Notes: generated by a model not told the origin, from the letters alone. A stretch of 64,000 nt of DNA from Pseudomonas sp. S37 (GCF_016658545.1 NZ_JACVZC010000020.1:1-64000); one strand, 5' to 3'; shown: positions 53,516 to 63,120, counted from the first letter of the stretch. Translations and numbers: made by a program.

Positions 53516-54433
53516 ATGAAACTGCCTCCGCTCAATGCCTTTCGCTACTTCGACATCGCCGCGCAAACCGAAAGCTTCGTGCGCGCCGCCGAACACCTGC
53601 ACGTCACCCACGGCGCCGTCAGCCGCCAGGTGCGGCTGCTTGAAGAAAGCCTGGGCGTGGACCTGTTCGAGCGCCGCAACCGGGCCATTTTCCTGACCCC
53701 GGCCGGCCGCGCCCTGCAAGGCACCACCCAGGCGATCTTCGAACAGCTCGAAGGCGCCGTGCAGCGCTTGCAGCACCAGGCCCGCGACAATGTACTGGTG
53801 CTGTCCTGCGAGCCGACCATCGCCATGCGCTGGCTGATACCACGCCTGCCGCGCTTCCATGCCACCCACCCCGACCTGCAGCTGCACCTGGTGGCCGCTG
53901 GCGGGCCGCTGGACTTCGCCCGCAGTGGTGTCGACCTGGCCATCCGCCGCGACGACTTCCACTGGGACAAGCAGCTGTTCAATCAAAAGATCTGTGATGA
54001 ATGGATCGGCCCGGTGTGCCACCCCGCCTCCCCTACCCCACTCGACGGCCAACGCCTGCTGCACAGCACCACCCGCCCTGCTGCCTGGCCCACCTGGCTT
54101 CGCCTGAGCGGGCAGCAGGCGCGGCACAGCGAACGTAGTGACTACGAGCATTTCTACCTGTCGATCCAGGCCGCCAGCGCCGGTTTGGGCGTGGCCGTGG
54201 CCTCAGCGCTGATGGTGCGCGACGAACTGGACAGCGGGCAGTTGCAGGCACCATTCGGCTTTGTCCGCGACGGCTCGGCCTACCACCTGCTTAGCCCGCA
54301 GCCCTTGGCCGACAGCGGCAAGCGCCAGCGCTTCACAACGTGGGTGATGGCCGAATGCCAATATTGCCTGGCTCACTTGGGTTTGATGCAGAACGACGAC
54401 CCGGGGCTGCCATCGCCACCCCAGGTGCGATAG
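53516..54433 (+). CDS. LysR-type transcriptional regulator (GcvA-like)
   Basis: 305 residues from the ATG at 53516. The N-terminal winged HTH (PPLNAFRYFDIAAQTESFVRAAEHLHVTHGAVSRQVRLLEESLGVDLFERRNRAIFLT split over residues 4-60) is classic; the PPLNAFR start marks the GcvA/AmpR-like subgroup. The effector-binding domain spans about 90-290. The 3' end overlaps the convergent M15-like gene by 61 bases. Its likely target is the divergent exporter gene. Confidence 0.93.
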   Translation: MKLPPLNAFRYFDIAAQTESFVRAAEHLHVTHGAVSRQVRLLEESLGVDLFERRNRAIFLTPAGRALQGTTQAIFEQLEGAVQRLQHQARDNVLVLSCEPTIAMRWLIPRLPRFHATHPDLQLHLVAAGGPLDFARSGVDLAIRRDDFHWDKQLFNQKICDEWIGPVCHPASPTPLDGQRLLHSTTRPAAWPTWLRLSGQQARHSERSDYEHFYLSIQAASAGLGVAVASALMVRDELDSGQLQAPFGFVRDGSAYHLLSPQPLADSGKRQRFTTWVMAECQYCLAHLGLMQNDDPGLPSPPQVR

Positions 54434-54948
54434 CCGGCGGTATCCACATGGATGCGACCTGATGGATAGCGGCCCAGCCCCATGTGCCAGGCCTGGCCAT
54501 GCTGCTGCCAGAAGCGGCACAGCGGGTTGGGGTCGGCCCACGCCGGCAGCAGCATGTCCACGGCAAAGGCGCGGGTGTGGGCACTGTTGGCCGCCCCGCC
54601 AGCGCAGGTGTTCAGGCGCGGCTCACGGTACGCGGAAACCACCTCGAACTGGCGCAGAATGCCCTGGTCGTCGAGGGTTTTGAGCAATGAGAGGGTCGAA
54701 CGTACGGCTGGCCAGTGGCTGACCGGCGGCACGGCAAACGGCGACGCGTGGCACAGCCTCCAGTCCGAGGCCGAGCGCAGCAGCTGGTGAATGGGCACTA
54801 CGCCATAAAGGCGCGCATCTACCAGCATTTCACGGAAGGGCCGGGTTTGATGGTCGCCGGCCCACTGGGCGAACATCCAGATGTCGCGCTCGTCGGCGTG
54901 GGCTGCACTAGCTATGAGCAAGCATCCGGCTAGAAGCAGTGTTCTCAT
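54373..54948 (-). CDS. Secreted M15-like peptidase (D-Ala-D-Ala carboxypeptidase type)
   Basis: 191 residues from the ATG at 54948. A signal peptide (MRTLLLAGCLLIASAAHADE) sends it to the periplasm. The metal-binding motif of M15 peptidases is visible: SAHTRAFAVDM (His, Asp) near 127 and GRIHVDTAGYRTW (His) near 170. It may cut peptidoglycan stems. The last 61 bases overlap the convergent lysR gene. Confidence 0.75.
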   Translation of the reverse strand: MRTLLLAGCLLIASAAHADERDIWMFAQWAGDHQTRPFREMLVDARLYGVVPIHQLLRSASDWRLCHASPFAVPPVSHWPAVRSTLSLLKTLDDQGILRQFEVVSAYREPRLNTCAGGAANSAHTRAFAVDMLLPAWADPNPLCRFWQQHGQAWHMGLGRYPSGRIHVDTAGYRTWGGDGSPGSSFCIKPK

Positions 54949-55012
54949 CCTTGACCAGCCTCTGCATGACAAGAAGGTCCTCTGACTCTAGCCCGATACG
55001 CGTGGACAGGGA

Positions 55013-55468
55013 TCAATCTTCAAGCAAGGTGCAGGCCATCACCAGGGCGTCTTCACGGCCACCGGCGACCGGGTAGTAGTCACGGCGGCGGCCGATTTCG
55101 TTGAAACCGTAGCGCTCGTACAAACGGTAGGCCGAACGGTTGCTGGCGCGCACTTCCAGGAAGCATTCGCGGCCATTGAGCTGGTAGGCCCGGGCCATCA
55201 GGTGCTCAAGCAGGCGCAGGCCCAGGCCGCAGCCCTGGTTTTCCGGCTTGACGGTAATGTTGAGCAGGTGCGCTTCGTCGATGATCACGTTGATCACCCC
55301 ATGGCCCACTTGCTGCTGGCCGTCGAACATCAGCCAGACCTCGTACGATTTCAGCGCATCCTGAAAGATCCCGCGGGTCCAGGGATGGCTGAACGCGGCA
55401 TATTCGATCTTAAGTACGGCATCCAGATCCGCCTCGGTCATCGGGCGGAAACTGATCGATTCACTCAT
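55013..55468 (-). CDS. rimI: Ribosomal protein bS18 alanine N-acetyltransferase
   Basis: 151 residues, GNAT fold: acetyl-CoA motif VKPENQGCGLGLRLLEHLM near 77-95, and FLEVRASNRSAYRLYERYGFNEIGRRRDYY near 103-132, the RimI signature. It acetylates the N-terminal Ala of S18. Its ATG overlaps the stop of the upstream psi gene (ATGA), the same pairing as holD-rimI of E. coli. Confidence 0.93.
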   Translation of the reverse strand: MSESISFRPMTEADLDAVLKIEYAAFSHPWTRGIFQDALKSYEVWLMFDGQQQVGHGVINVIIDEAHLLNITVKPENQGCGLGLRLLEHLMARAYQLNGRECFLEVRASNRSAYRLYERYGFNEIGRRRDYYPVAGGREDALVMACTLLED

Positions 55469-56286
55469 TCAACGCGCTTCCAGCGCGCCATCAGCTGGCG
55501 CATGGCTTTCCAGACGTCCGCCTTGCGTTGCGGCTCGTCCATCAACAGTTCAAGGCCCGGCAAGACCCAGGCGTCGCCCAGGCCGTCGAGCTTCAGGGTT
55601 TGGTAATAGGCTTCGGCGTCAGCATTGGCGGCGAAGCGTGCCGCTGGCAGACCCACCAGCCACAGGCAGGTGCACGGGGCGTCTTCCAGGCGGGCCTGGA
55701 CAAAGCCCTGGACGAAATCACGCGCAGCCTCCGGGCCCTGGTCCATGTTGCCGCGCACCAGCAGCGGCCAGCGCACTGGCTCGCCGATAATCTGCGGGGC
55801 GTCGGGCAGGCCGGCGGCGCGCAGCATGTCCTTTAGCAGCAGGTACGACGGGTCGCGGCTCTGGAACGGCTGGCCGGTGGCCAGCTCCACCAGCAGCAGG
55901 CAGCTGCCGGCACGCAGCAGTTGCAGCGAGAAGCGCGGTGGCGGGACCGGGGCCGGGCGCGGGGGGGCCGGTTGCTCCTCGGCTTCCACAGGCTTGGCGA
56001 CAGGTTTGGGTACACTGCCCGGGCGCGGGATTTCGATTTTCGGTCGCTCGCCAGAGCGCGCCTGGGGAGCGGCTGGCGCGTCGTTGGCAGCGGGTGCCGG
56101 GCGGACGTCGAAGTCGATGTCCTCGACCGGCGCCACCGGCAGCAACAGCTCGGGCCGCGACGGTGCGGCGAACGGCAGTTCGGCGCGCGGCAGCCAGTGC
56201 ACCACTTGCATGGCGGAAAGGAAGGCGCGGCGACGGGGTTCGGTGAGCAAGGTGCGGGGTTCCGAGGGGTGGAGGCAATTGGGCAT
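55465..56286 (-). CDS. holD: DNA polymerase III psi subunit, long pseudomonad form
   Basis: 273 residues from the ATG at 56286. The N-terminus RRRAFLSAMQVVHWLPRAELP resembles the clamp-loader-binding start of E. coli psi (R-W-x-L...-I-x-W-x-x-R). A Pro/Ala-rich linker (about 75-130) is inserted, and the C-terminal part (LLLVELATGQPFQSRDPSYLLLKDMLRAAG ... DAWVLPGLELLMDEPQRKADVWKAMRQL) matches the psi pattern of a short domain ending in L-x-x-N/E-P-x-x-K-x-x-x-W. Overlap with rimI supports this. The psi of P. aeruginosa was described as a cryptic, longer protein (PA4679, from memory). Confidence 0.72.
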   Translation of the reverse strand: MPNCLHPSEPRTLLTEPRRRAFLSAMQVVHWLPRAELPFAAPSRPELLLPVAPVEDIDFDVRPAPAANDAPAAPQARSGERPKIEIPRPGSVPKPVAKPVEAEEQPAPPRPAPVPPPRFSLQLLRAGSCLLLVELATGQPFQSRDPSYLLLKDMLRAAGLPDAPQIIGEPVRWPLLVRGNMDQGPEAARDFVQGFVQARLEDAPCTCLWLVGLPAARFAANADAEAYYQTLKLDGLGDAWVLPGLELLMDEPQRKADVWKAMRQLMARWKRVE

Positions 56287-56335
56287 TCTAACGCTGTTGG
56301 CATTCGAGCGCCGCAACTGGTCGGCGGTTTTTTGT

Positions 56336-56424
56336 TGCCTGTGCCGGCCCTTTCGCGGGTGAACCCGCTCCCACAAGGCGTTGTGCAGTACCTGTGGGAG
56401 CGGGTTCACCCGCGAAGAGGCCAG
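56336..56424. repeat. REP pair (CGCGGGTGAACCCGC class)
   Basis: CCCTTTCGCGGGTGAACCCG and opposed GTGGGAGCGGGTTCACCCGC between the psi gene and the divergent mksF. Confidence 0.85.
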
Positions 56425-56535
56425 TGAATCCCCTACAGGAATAAAGGTTATCTCTCATTACAGACCAAGGGGTGAAAACCTCCCCCCCGGATGCAGTACA
56501 ATCGCCCCCTTTTTCTTGGCAACGAGTCGAAGCCA

Positions 56536-57825
56536 ATGATCGAACCCAAGCGCGTCCTGCGCGCCCTAGCCGAACACTGGGCCCTGATCGAGCCGCTGTG
56601 CGAGCGTTTCGACCAGGGTACCCTGAGCCTGGTCGAACTGCGCCAGCATGTGGCCCGCCAGCAGGTCGAAAGCACCCCGCAGGACATTACCCAGCTGCTC
56701 GACGTGTGGATCCGCCTGGATATCCTGGTCCCGGTGGCCAAGAGCCCGAACCGTTTCGAGCTCAACGCGCAGATCCATGACTTCCTCGCCTACCTGCGCC
56801 GCGAACACCGGCTGGGCCTGTGCCTGGAGATCGAAGCCTACCTGCGCCACCTGGAACGCCTTGCCGGGCACATCCAGGATGCCTTCGACAACCGCGACAG
56901 CGACGACCTGGCGCGCCAGCTGCGCCTGCTCGACATGCGCGTGCGCGATGTGCTGAAAAAGCTCGACAACGACGAGCAGGCGCTGGTGGCCGTGGCCGAA
57001 CGGGCCAAGACCAGCAACCGCCAGATCCCGCTGCGCCAGCGCTACGCCGAAGTCCTGGCAACCTGGGACGAATACGTCGAGCCGATGATTCAGCTGGTCA
57101 ACGCCGACGGCGCCTTCGAACAAGGCGTGCGCAAGGTCGAGACCGTGTTGCTGAAGCTGCTCGGCGAGCAGGCGCGCCTGGGCCACCTGGTCGACGACGA
57201 CATGTTGCTGCGCACCCACGCGCGCATCCTGGAAATGCAGACCAGCGCCCAGCTGACCCTGCGTCACGCCCGCGAACTGCTGCTGCCGCTGCGCGAAGAA
57301 GCGCGCCGGCACAATGCCGTAACCCGTGGCGCCGCGCTGGCCCTGTCGGTGATCCGGCGCAAGGGCATCGATGCCGTGCCGCAGGCGGCCATGCCGATGT
57401 TCACCCGCCCGCAAAGCACCTTCCTCGGCAGTGCCAGCCAGGTCGAGGCTTACGTGTACGCCCTGGCCCACTTCGAGCCCAAGCCGGCGCGCTTCCCCAA
57501 GGCGCACAAACCGCAAGGTGGAGAGGCGCCACGCGCACCGCGCACCGTCAAGGAAATGCTCGAGCGCTGCGAACAGGCGCTGCCACTGCCCGACCTGATG
57601 GTCTGGCTGCTGGAGCAGGAACCTGAAGGCGCTACCGACGAACTGCTGTACTGGTTCTCGCGCCTGTCGCGGGAAAAGCGCTTCAAGCGCGAACGCCTCG
57701 AGCGCCGCGAGTACACCACCCAGGAACACCTGGTCAGCCTGCGCTCGTTCGGCCTGACCTCCAGCCGCGAAGCCGCCGCCGGCACGCCTACCGAATCCAA
57801 CGCGAGCCCAGCCAATGCATCTTGA
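56536..57825 (+). CDS. mksF: MksF kleisin subunit of the MksBEF condensin
   Basis: 429 residues from the ATG at 56536 (MIEPKRVLRALAEHW). An N-terminal winged-helix-like part (to about 85), long helices with coiled-coil character (about 95-170 and 200-300), and a C-terminal winged helix (about 355-420, DLMVWLLEQEPEGATDELLYWFSRLSREKRFKRERL) are typical of kleisins of this group (JetA in Wadjet naming). It overlaps mksE by 11 bases. With MksE and MksB it forms an SMC-like complex for chromosome organisation. Confidence 0.88.
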   Translation: MIEPKRVLRALAEHWALIEPLCERFDQGTLSLVELRQHVARQQVESTPQDITQLLDVWIRLDILVPVAKSPNRFELNAQIHDFLAYLRREHRLGLCLEIEAYLRHLERLAGHIQDAFDNRDSDDLARQLRLLDMRVRDVLKKLDNDEQALVAVAERAKTSNRQIPLRQRYAEVLATWDEYVEPMIQLVNADGAFEQGVRKVETVLLKLLGEQARLGHLVDDDMLLRTHARILEMQTSAQLTLRHARELLLPLREEARRHNAVTRGAALALSVIRRKGIDAVPQAAMPMFTRPQSTFLGSASQVEAYVYALAHFEPKPARFPKAHKPQGGEAPRAPRTVKEMLERCEQALPLPDLMVWLLEQEPEGATDELLYWFSRLSREKRFKRERLERREYTTQEHLVSLRSFGLTSSREAAAGTPTESNASPANAS

Positions 57826-58522
57826 TCTCTCCGAACTGTCCCAGCTCGCACCGATCTTCCGCGAGCTGTTCAAAGGCTTCCACGTCAGCCGCCGCGACCC
57901 CGAGCTGTACGCCCAGCTGTCGAACTTCCAGGACCAGTACCGCACCCTGTTCAAGGCCCTGGGCTTCGAACTGGTCTGCGATACCCGTGGCTTCTACTAC
58001 TTCGTCCCGGACATGACCGCCGCGCAGGTCAACAAAACCGCGCAGCGCCTGTCGCTGTTCACCTTCATTCTGGTCGAGCACCTGGCCGACCAGGGCCGCG
58101 ACCCGATGGCCGTGCTCGACGGCGGCAGCATTGGCCGCGATGAACTGCCATCACTACTGGACAAGTACCGCGACCTGTTCCTGCAGGCCGAAGTGCAAAC
58201 CGTGGAAGAGCTGGAAGAAAAAATCCTGCGCCGCATGACCCAGCTCGGTTTCGCTCATGAGGAAGGCGGCATCTACCGCTTCCTGCCGCCGATGCACCGC
58301 TTCCTCGATGTGTGCCTGTCGGTGCAGCAGGACCGCGACCTCGCCGCCACCCTGCACAGCGACCTGCCACTGCCGACCCCGGTACTGGTCGAGGAAGAAA
58401 GCCCCGAAGAACTCAACCGCACCGACGACCCGCTCGACCTCACGCCCTTCGACGGTGAGGAAAGCGAAGAGGACGCCCTGGCCCGGGCCATCCGCGAAGA
58501 GCAACAGGAGATTGACGCATGA
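57815..58522 (+). CDS. mksE: MksE subunit of the MksBEF condensin
   Basis: 235 residues: a tandem winged-helix protein (IFRELFKGFHVSRRDPELY, RDLFLQAEVQTVEELEEKILRRMTQLGFAHEEGGIYRFL) with an acidic C-terminal tail (about 195-235). It binds the kleisin MksF. The start overlaps mksF by 11 bases and the end overlaps mksB by 4 (ATGA). Confidence 0.88.
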   Translation: MHLDLSELSQLAPIFRELFKGFHVSRRDPELYAQLSNFQDQYRTLFKALGFELVCDTRGFYYFVPDMTAAQVNKTAQRLSLFTFILVEHLADQGRDPMAVLDGGSIGRDELPSLLDKYRDLFLQAEVQTVEELEEKILRRMTQLGFAHEEGGIYRFLPPMHRFLDVCLSVQQDRDLAATLHSDLPLPTPVLVEEESPEELNRTDDPLDLTPFDGEESEEDALARAIREEQQEIDA

Positions 58523-61350
58523 GCCAGGAACGCTACGGCATCCGCCGCTTTGCTTTGCTCAACACTGCCGGCTACAGCCTCGGCCTGTTCCCGCTGGAGC
58601 ACCCACTGTCGGTGTACGGCGCCAACAACCTGGGTAAATCGGCGTCGATCAACGCCCTGCAGTTCCCGATCCTGGCGCGCATGTCGGACATGAGTTTCGG
58701 CAAGTACAGCCTCGAACAGTCGCGCCGCTTCTACTTCGCCAGTGACACTTCGTACATTCTCTGCGAACTGAGCCTGCCCCACGGCCCGCACGTGATCGGC
58801 GTGGTCGGCCGCGGCCCGGGCGGCGGTTTCGGCCACCAGTTCTTCGCCTACAAGGGCGAACTGGACCTGGCCCACTACCAGAAGAACGACACCTGCCTGC
58901 GCCAGAAAGAGCTGTTCACCAACCTCGAACGCCTTGGTATCAAGGCCTACGAGCTGAAGCCGGACGAACTGCGCCGGTTGCTGGTTGGCGGCCACACCTC
59001 GGTGCCGCTGGACCTGACCATGATCCCGCTGCGCTCCACCAGCGAGCAAAGCCTGAAAACCTTCCGCGCGCTGTTCATCAACCTGCTGCACATGCGCGAA
59101 ATCACCGCCGCCAAGCTCAAGCAGCTGTTCCTCGACGCCTTCGAGCACAGCCTGCGTTCGGGCAGCGTCGACTACATCGCCGCGTGCGAGGAAGCGTTCC
59201 GCGACGTGCGCCGCATGGAACAGGACTACAACGCCCTGGTCGCCGCCGGCCCGCTGGTCGAGGCCCTGGCCGGTGGTGTGGCCCAGCGCGACATCTTGCG
59301 CGGCAAGCTGCACCGCATTTCGCCAGTGCTCGACACCCTGCTGGGCACCTGGCAGGAATACGCCATGGCGCGCAAGGAAGAGCTGGTCATCCAGTCCGAA
59401 CACTACCGTGGCGAGCAAGACCGCCTGCAGAACGACCAGCGCGGCGGCACCCAGGAGCTGATGCGCCTGGAGCGGGAAATCACCGGCATCCAGCGCTGGC
59501 TGGGCGAGCTGTCGGTGCTCAAGCACCGCTTTGCCCTGGTCGATGACGTGAAGGTTCTGGAGCAGCAGCTGTTGGCCGCCAAGGACGCCCACGACGAACT
59601 GGCCGGCGCCCTGGCCCAGTCGCGGCAGTTCAGCGCCGAAGACCTCGACGAGCGCGTGCGCGACCTGGAAAAACGCCTGAAGCAGGTCAAGCAACAGCTC
59701 GACCACGCCGACAACAACAGCTATGCGCGCCTGCGCGAAGAGTTCTCGCAGCAGGACGTCGACCGCCTGATGCGCCTGTTCAACGGCGCGCTGTTCAGCC
59801 TGCCACTGGGTGACCGTGGTATCGAACTGGACGACAGCGACCTGTGGGTAAAATCGCTGGAAGCGGTGCTCGACGGCTTCAAGGGCGAGCGCTTCGAAGC
59901 CCCGGGCCTGGCCATCGACCTGACCAACATCGACCCGCCGGCCCTGCAGGCGCTGGCAGACCGCGCGGCCCTGCGCGACCAGAAGGAGCGCCTGGAAAAA
60001 GAGCTGAAACAGCTCAAGACCCAGCAGGCAGTAGCCGCCGACCGCTCCGCCTCCAAGGCACAGACCGAAACCCTGTACCAGGAAGTGCTGGACGCGCAGA
60101 AGGCGCTGGAAGACTTCCGTCGCAGCGAGACCCTTGCTGCCGAAGAGCCAGAAAAACTCGAGCAGCTGTCGCAGCTGGAAGCCGCCCAGGACGAGCTCAA
60201 GCGCTCCAGCGACGCCTTCACCGAGCGCGTCCAGCAACTGTCGGCCAAGTTGCAGCTGGTCGGCCGCCAGATCGGTGACCTCGAGTCCAAGCAGCGCACC
60301 CTGGAAGACGCCCTGCGCCGTCGCCAGCTGCTGCCGGCCGACCTGCCCTACGGCACCCCCTTCATGGAAGCCATCGACGACTCGATGGACAACCTGCTTC
60401 CGCTGCTCAACGACTACCAGGACAGCTGGCAGGGCCTGCAGCGCGTCGACAACCAGATCGAGGCGCTGTACGCCCAGGTCCGCCTGAAAGGCGTGGCCAA
60501 GTTCGACAGCGAAGACGACATGGAGCGCCGCCTGCAGCTGCTGGTGAACGCCTATGCGCACCGCACCGACGAAGCCCTGACCCTGGCCAAGGCCCGCCGC
60601 GCGGCAGTGACCGACATTGCCCGTACCTTGCGCAACATCCGCAGCGACTACGACAGCCTCGAGCACCAGCTGGCGCTGTTCAACCGCGAGATCAACAAGC
60701 GCCAGGTGTCCAACCTGGAAAGCTTCCGCGTAGTGCTGGCGCCGAACAAGGAAGCGCTCAAGCACATCGACCAGATCATCCACAGTGCCGGCCAGTACGA
60801 AGAAGGCGAAACCCTGTCGGTGTTCGACCTGACCCAGAGCGCCGAGCAGGACAACAAGAACGAAGAGGCCAAGGAGTACCTGGCACGGCTGGTGGCGGCC
60901 AACCACAACCAGCTGGGCCTGAAGGACCTGTTCGAGCTGGCGTTCGAGATCACCAAGGTCAACGGTCAGCCGATCATCCACGCCGACATCGACGGCGCGG
61001 CGTCCAACGGCACCACCATGACCATCAAGGCGCTGACCAACATGTACCTGTTGCTGCACCTGATGGACCGCGACCTGGCCGGGCGCATTCGCCTGCCGTA
61101 CTACCTGGACGAAGCAGCGGACATCGACGAACGCAACCAGGCGGCATTGCTGGAAACCAGCCTGCAGCTGGGCTTTGTGCCGATTCTGGCGAGTGTGAAG
61201 CCACAGGTATCGGCGCGTGTTGCGATCGACCTGGAAGGTGGCAGCGGGCCGAATGGCATCTACATCGACGAAGCGGACTGGAAGTTCATCAGCCGGCTGG
61301 ATGAGGTGAAGGCGGTTGTGCGTGAGGATCAGGCCGAAGAGTTGGCCTGA
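58519..61350 (+). CDS. mksB: MksB SMC-like ATPase
   Basis: 943 residues. The N-terminal Walker A is GANNLGKSASINALQF (about 35-50), followed by long coiled coils (about 240-430 and 480-620, 640-790, rich in Glu/Gln/Arg/Lys heptads with a central hinge region), and a C-terminal head with Walker B-like LPYYLDEAADIDERNQAALL (about 860-880). It is shorter than MukB and fits the MksB class. No mksG (TOPRIM nuclease) gene follows: the next genes are creA and proB on the other strand. Confidence 0.9.
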   Translation: MSQERYGIRRFALLNTAGYSLGLFPLEHPLSVYGANNLGKSASINALQFPILARMSDMSFGKYSLEQSRRFYFASDTSYILCELSLPHGPHVIGVVGRGPGGGFGHQFFAYKGELDLAHYQKNDTCLRQKELFTNLERLGIKAYELKPDELRRLLVGGHTSVPLDLTMIPLRSTSEQSLKTFRALFINLLHMREITAAKLKQLFLDAFEHSLRSGSVDYIAACEEAFRDVRRMEQDYNALVAAGPLVEALAGGVAQRDILRGKLHRISPVLDTLLGTWQEYAMARKEELVIQSEHYRGEQDRLQNDQRGGTQELMRLEREITGIQRWLGELSVLKHRFALVDDVKVLEQQLLAAKDAHDELAGALAQSRQFSAEDLDERVRDLEKRLKQVKQQLDHADNNSYARLREEFSQQDVDRLMRLFNGALFSLPLGDRGIELDDSDLWVKSLEAVLDGFKGERFEAPGLAIDLTNIDPPALQALADRAALRDQKERLEKELKQLKTQQAVAADRSASKAQTETLYQEVLDAQKALEDFRRSETLAAEEPEKLEQLSQLEAAQDELKRSSDAFTERVQQLSAKLQLVGRQIGDLESKQRTLEDALRRRQLLPADLPYGTPFMEAIDDSMDNLLPLLNDYQDSWQGLQRVDNQIEALYAQVRLKGVAKFDSEDDMERRLQLLVNAYAHRTDEALTLAKARRAAVTDIARTLRNIRSDYDSLEHQLALFNREINKRQVSNLESFRVVLAPNKEALKHIDQIIHSAGQYEEGETLSVFDLTQSAEQDNKNEEAKEYLARLVAANHNQLGLKDLFELAFEITKVNGQPIIHADIDGAASNGTTMTIKALTNMYLLLHLMDRDLAGRIRLPYYLDEAADIDERNQAALLETSLQLGFVPILASVKPQVSARVAIDLEGGSGPNGIYIDEADWKFISRLDEVKAVVREDQAEELA

Positions 61351-61357
61351 GGAATCT

Positions 61358-61467
61358 GGGGCCGCTTTGCGGCCCATTCGCGGGTAAACCCGCTCCCACA
61401 GGTATTGCACAAGCCTAAAAGGCAGTGGAGTACCTGTGGGAGCGGGTTCACCCGCGAATGGAGGCCA
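61358..61467. repeat. REP pair (CGCGGGTAAACCCGC class)
   Basis: GGGGCCGCTTTGCGGCCCAT and CGCGGGTAAACCCGCTCCCA face GTGGGAGCGGGTTCACCCGC; it separates the convergent mksB and creA genes. Confidence 0.85.
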
Positions 61468-61495
61468 AAGGCCTCCCGGCGGTCTACCAGGCTAT

Positions 61496-61951
61496 TCAAT
61501 GCGCCCAAGGCAAAATCGGGATAGCCGTCACCGCATTCTGCGGGCTGCCTTCGATCATGCGGTCGCTGTACACCAGGTACACCAAGGTATTGCGCTTCTT
61601 GTCCAGGAAACGCACCACCTGCATGGTCTTGAACACCAGCGAGGTGCGTTCCTTGAACACTTCCTCGCCATCTTTCAACTCACCTTTGAAGTTGATCGGC
61701 CCAACCTGACGGCAGGCAATCGATGCCTCTGCCCGGTCCTCGGCCAACCCCAGACCACCCTTCATGCCACCCGTCTTGGCCCGCGACAGGTAACAGGTCA
61801 CGCCTTCGACCTTGGGGTCGTCGAATGCCTCGACCACGATACGGTCGTTTGGCCCAAGGAACTTGAACACGGTGGACACCTGGCCGATTTCCTCGGCCCC
61901 GGCCAGCATCGGCAATGCCAGTGCGGCGACGGCAATCATCCTTTTCAACAC
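61496..61951 (-). CDS. creA: CreA family periplasmic protein
   Basis: 151 residues. Start at GTG 61951 is supported by GAGGG 8 bases upstream ([24 protein letters not shown]); ATG at 61939 is an alternative. A signal peptide leads to [52 protein letters not shown], the defining CreA block, with two conserved cysteines. Function is not established. It starts 10 bases after proB ends. Confidence 0.9.
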   Translation of the reverse strand: MLKRMIAVAALALPMLAGAEEIGQVSTVFKFLGPNDRIVVEAFDDPKVEGVTCYLSRAKTGGMKGGLGLAEDRAEASIACRQVGPINFKGELKDGEEVFKERTSLVFKTMQVVRFLDKKRNTLVYLVYSDRMIEGSPQNAVTAIPILPWAH

Positions 61952-61961
61952 AAGTACGCCC

Positions 61962-63080
61962 TCAGACCAGAACCAGATTGTCGCGGTGCACCAGTTCAGG
62001 CTCCGCGATGTAGCCCAAGGTGCTTTCGATGGCATCGGAAGGCTGGCCAATGATCTTCTGCGCCTCCAGGGCGCTGTAGTTGGCCAGGCCGCGGGCCACT
62101 TCAACGCCGTCCGTGCCGACGCACACCACCATCTCGCCACGGCGGAAGCTGCCCTGCACGGTCTTCACGCCAACCGGCAGCAGGCTCTTGTTGGCCTGGC
62201 GCAGCGCCTGCACGGCACCGGCATCCAGCACCAGGGTGCCACGGGTTTGCAGGTGGCCCGCCAGCCACTGCTTGCGCGCCGCGAGCATGCCGCGCTCAGG
62301 CGACAGCAAGGTGCCCAGCCGCTCGCCGGCCTTAAGGCGGTCGAGCACGCGCTCGATGCGGCCACCAATGATGATGGTGTGGGCACCGGAACGGGCAGCC
62401 AGGCGTGCGGCACGCAGCTTGGTCTGCATGCCGCCACGGCCCAGCGCACCACCGGTACCACCGGCCACGGCGTCCAGCGTCGGGTCGTCGGCACGGGCTT
62501 CGTAGATCAGTTGGGCTTCGGGGTTGTTGCGCGGGTCGGCGTCGAACATGCCATCGCGGTCGGTGAGGATCACCAGCAGGTCGGCCTCGACCAGGTTGGC
62601 CACCAGCGCCGCCAGGGTGTCGTTGTCGCCGAAGCGGATCTCGTCGGTGACCACGGTGTCGTTTTCGTTGATCACCGGCACCACACCCAGGTCAACCAGG
62701 GTACGCAGCGTGCTGCGGGCGTTCAGGTAACGCTTGCGGTCGGACAGGTCGTCATGGGTCAGCAGGATTTGCGCGGTGTGCTTGCCGTGCTCGCCGAAGC
62801 TCGACTCCCAGGCCTGCACCAGGCGCATCTGGCCGATCGAAGCAGCCGCCTGCAGCTCGTTCATCGCGCTCGGTCGCGAGGTCCAGCCCAGCTGGCTCAT
62901 GCCGGCAGCCACGGCCCCGGAGGAGACCAGTACCAACTCAACGCCTGCCTCACGCAGCGCGACCATCTGCTCGACCCAAACGGCCATGGCACCGCGGTCG
63001 AGGCCTTTGCCATCGGCGGTCAGCAGCGCACTGCCAATCTTCACGACCCAGCGCTTGGCGCCCGTCACCTTGCTTCGCAT
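61962..63080 (-). CDS. proB: Glutamate 5-kinase
   Basis: 372 residues from the ATG at 63080 with GGAAGAAG upstream. The amino-acid-kinase domain ([74 protein letters not shown] split across residues 10-180) is followed by a PUA domain (about 285-365). It makes glutamyl 5-phosphate, the first step of proline synthesis. obgE lies upstream in the same direction. Confidence 0.95.
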   Translation of the reverse strand: MRSKVTGAKRWVVKIGSALLTADGKGLDRGAMAVWVEQMVALREAGVELVLVSSGAVAAGMSQLGWTSRPSAMNELQAAASIGQMRLVQAWESSFGEHGKHTAQILLTHDDLSDRKRYLNARSTLRTLVDLGVVPVINENDTVVTDEIRFGDNDTLAALVANLVEADLLVILTDRDGMFDADPRNNPEAQLIYEARADDPTLDAVAGGTGGALGRGGMQTKLRAARLAARSGAHTIIIGGRIERVLDRLKAGERLGTLLSPERGMLAARKQWLAGHLQTRGTLVLDAGAVQALRQANKSLLPVGVKTVQGSFRRGEMVVCVGTDGVEVARGLANYSALEAQKIIGQPSDAIESTLGYIAEPELVHRDNLVLV

Positions 63081-63120
63081 CTTCTTCCAACCTATGTCGA
63101 ATCTGTAGATACCGTGGATA

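Noticed and set aside
56286..56409. Upstream extension of the psi gene
   Set aside because: The extra residues are read from a REP unit, so the ATG at 56286 is the likely start.
58273..61410. Long minus-strand ORF covering mksB
   Set aside because: It mirrors the codon structure of mksB; the Val/Gln-rich translation is typical of GC-rich antisense frames.
61350..61500. mksG after mksB
   Set aside because: Only a REP pair and the end of creA on the opposite strand are present.
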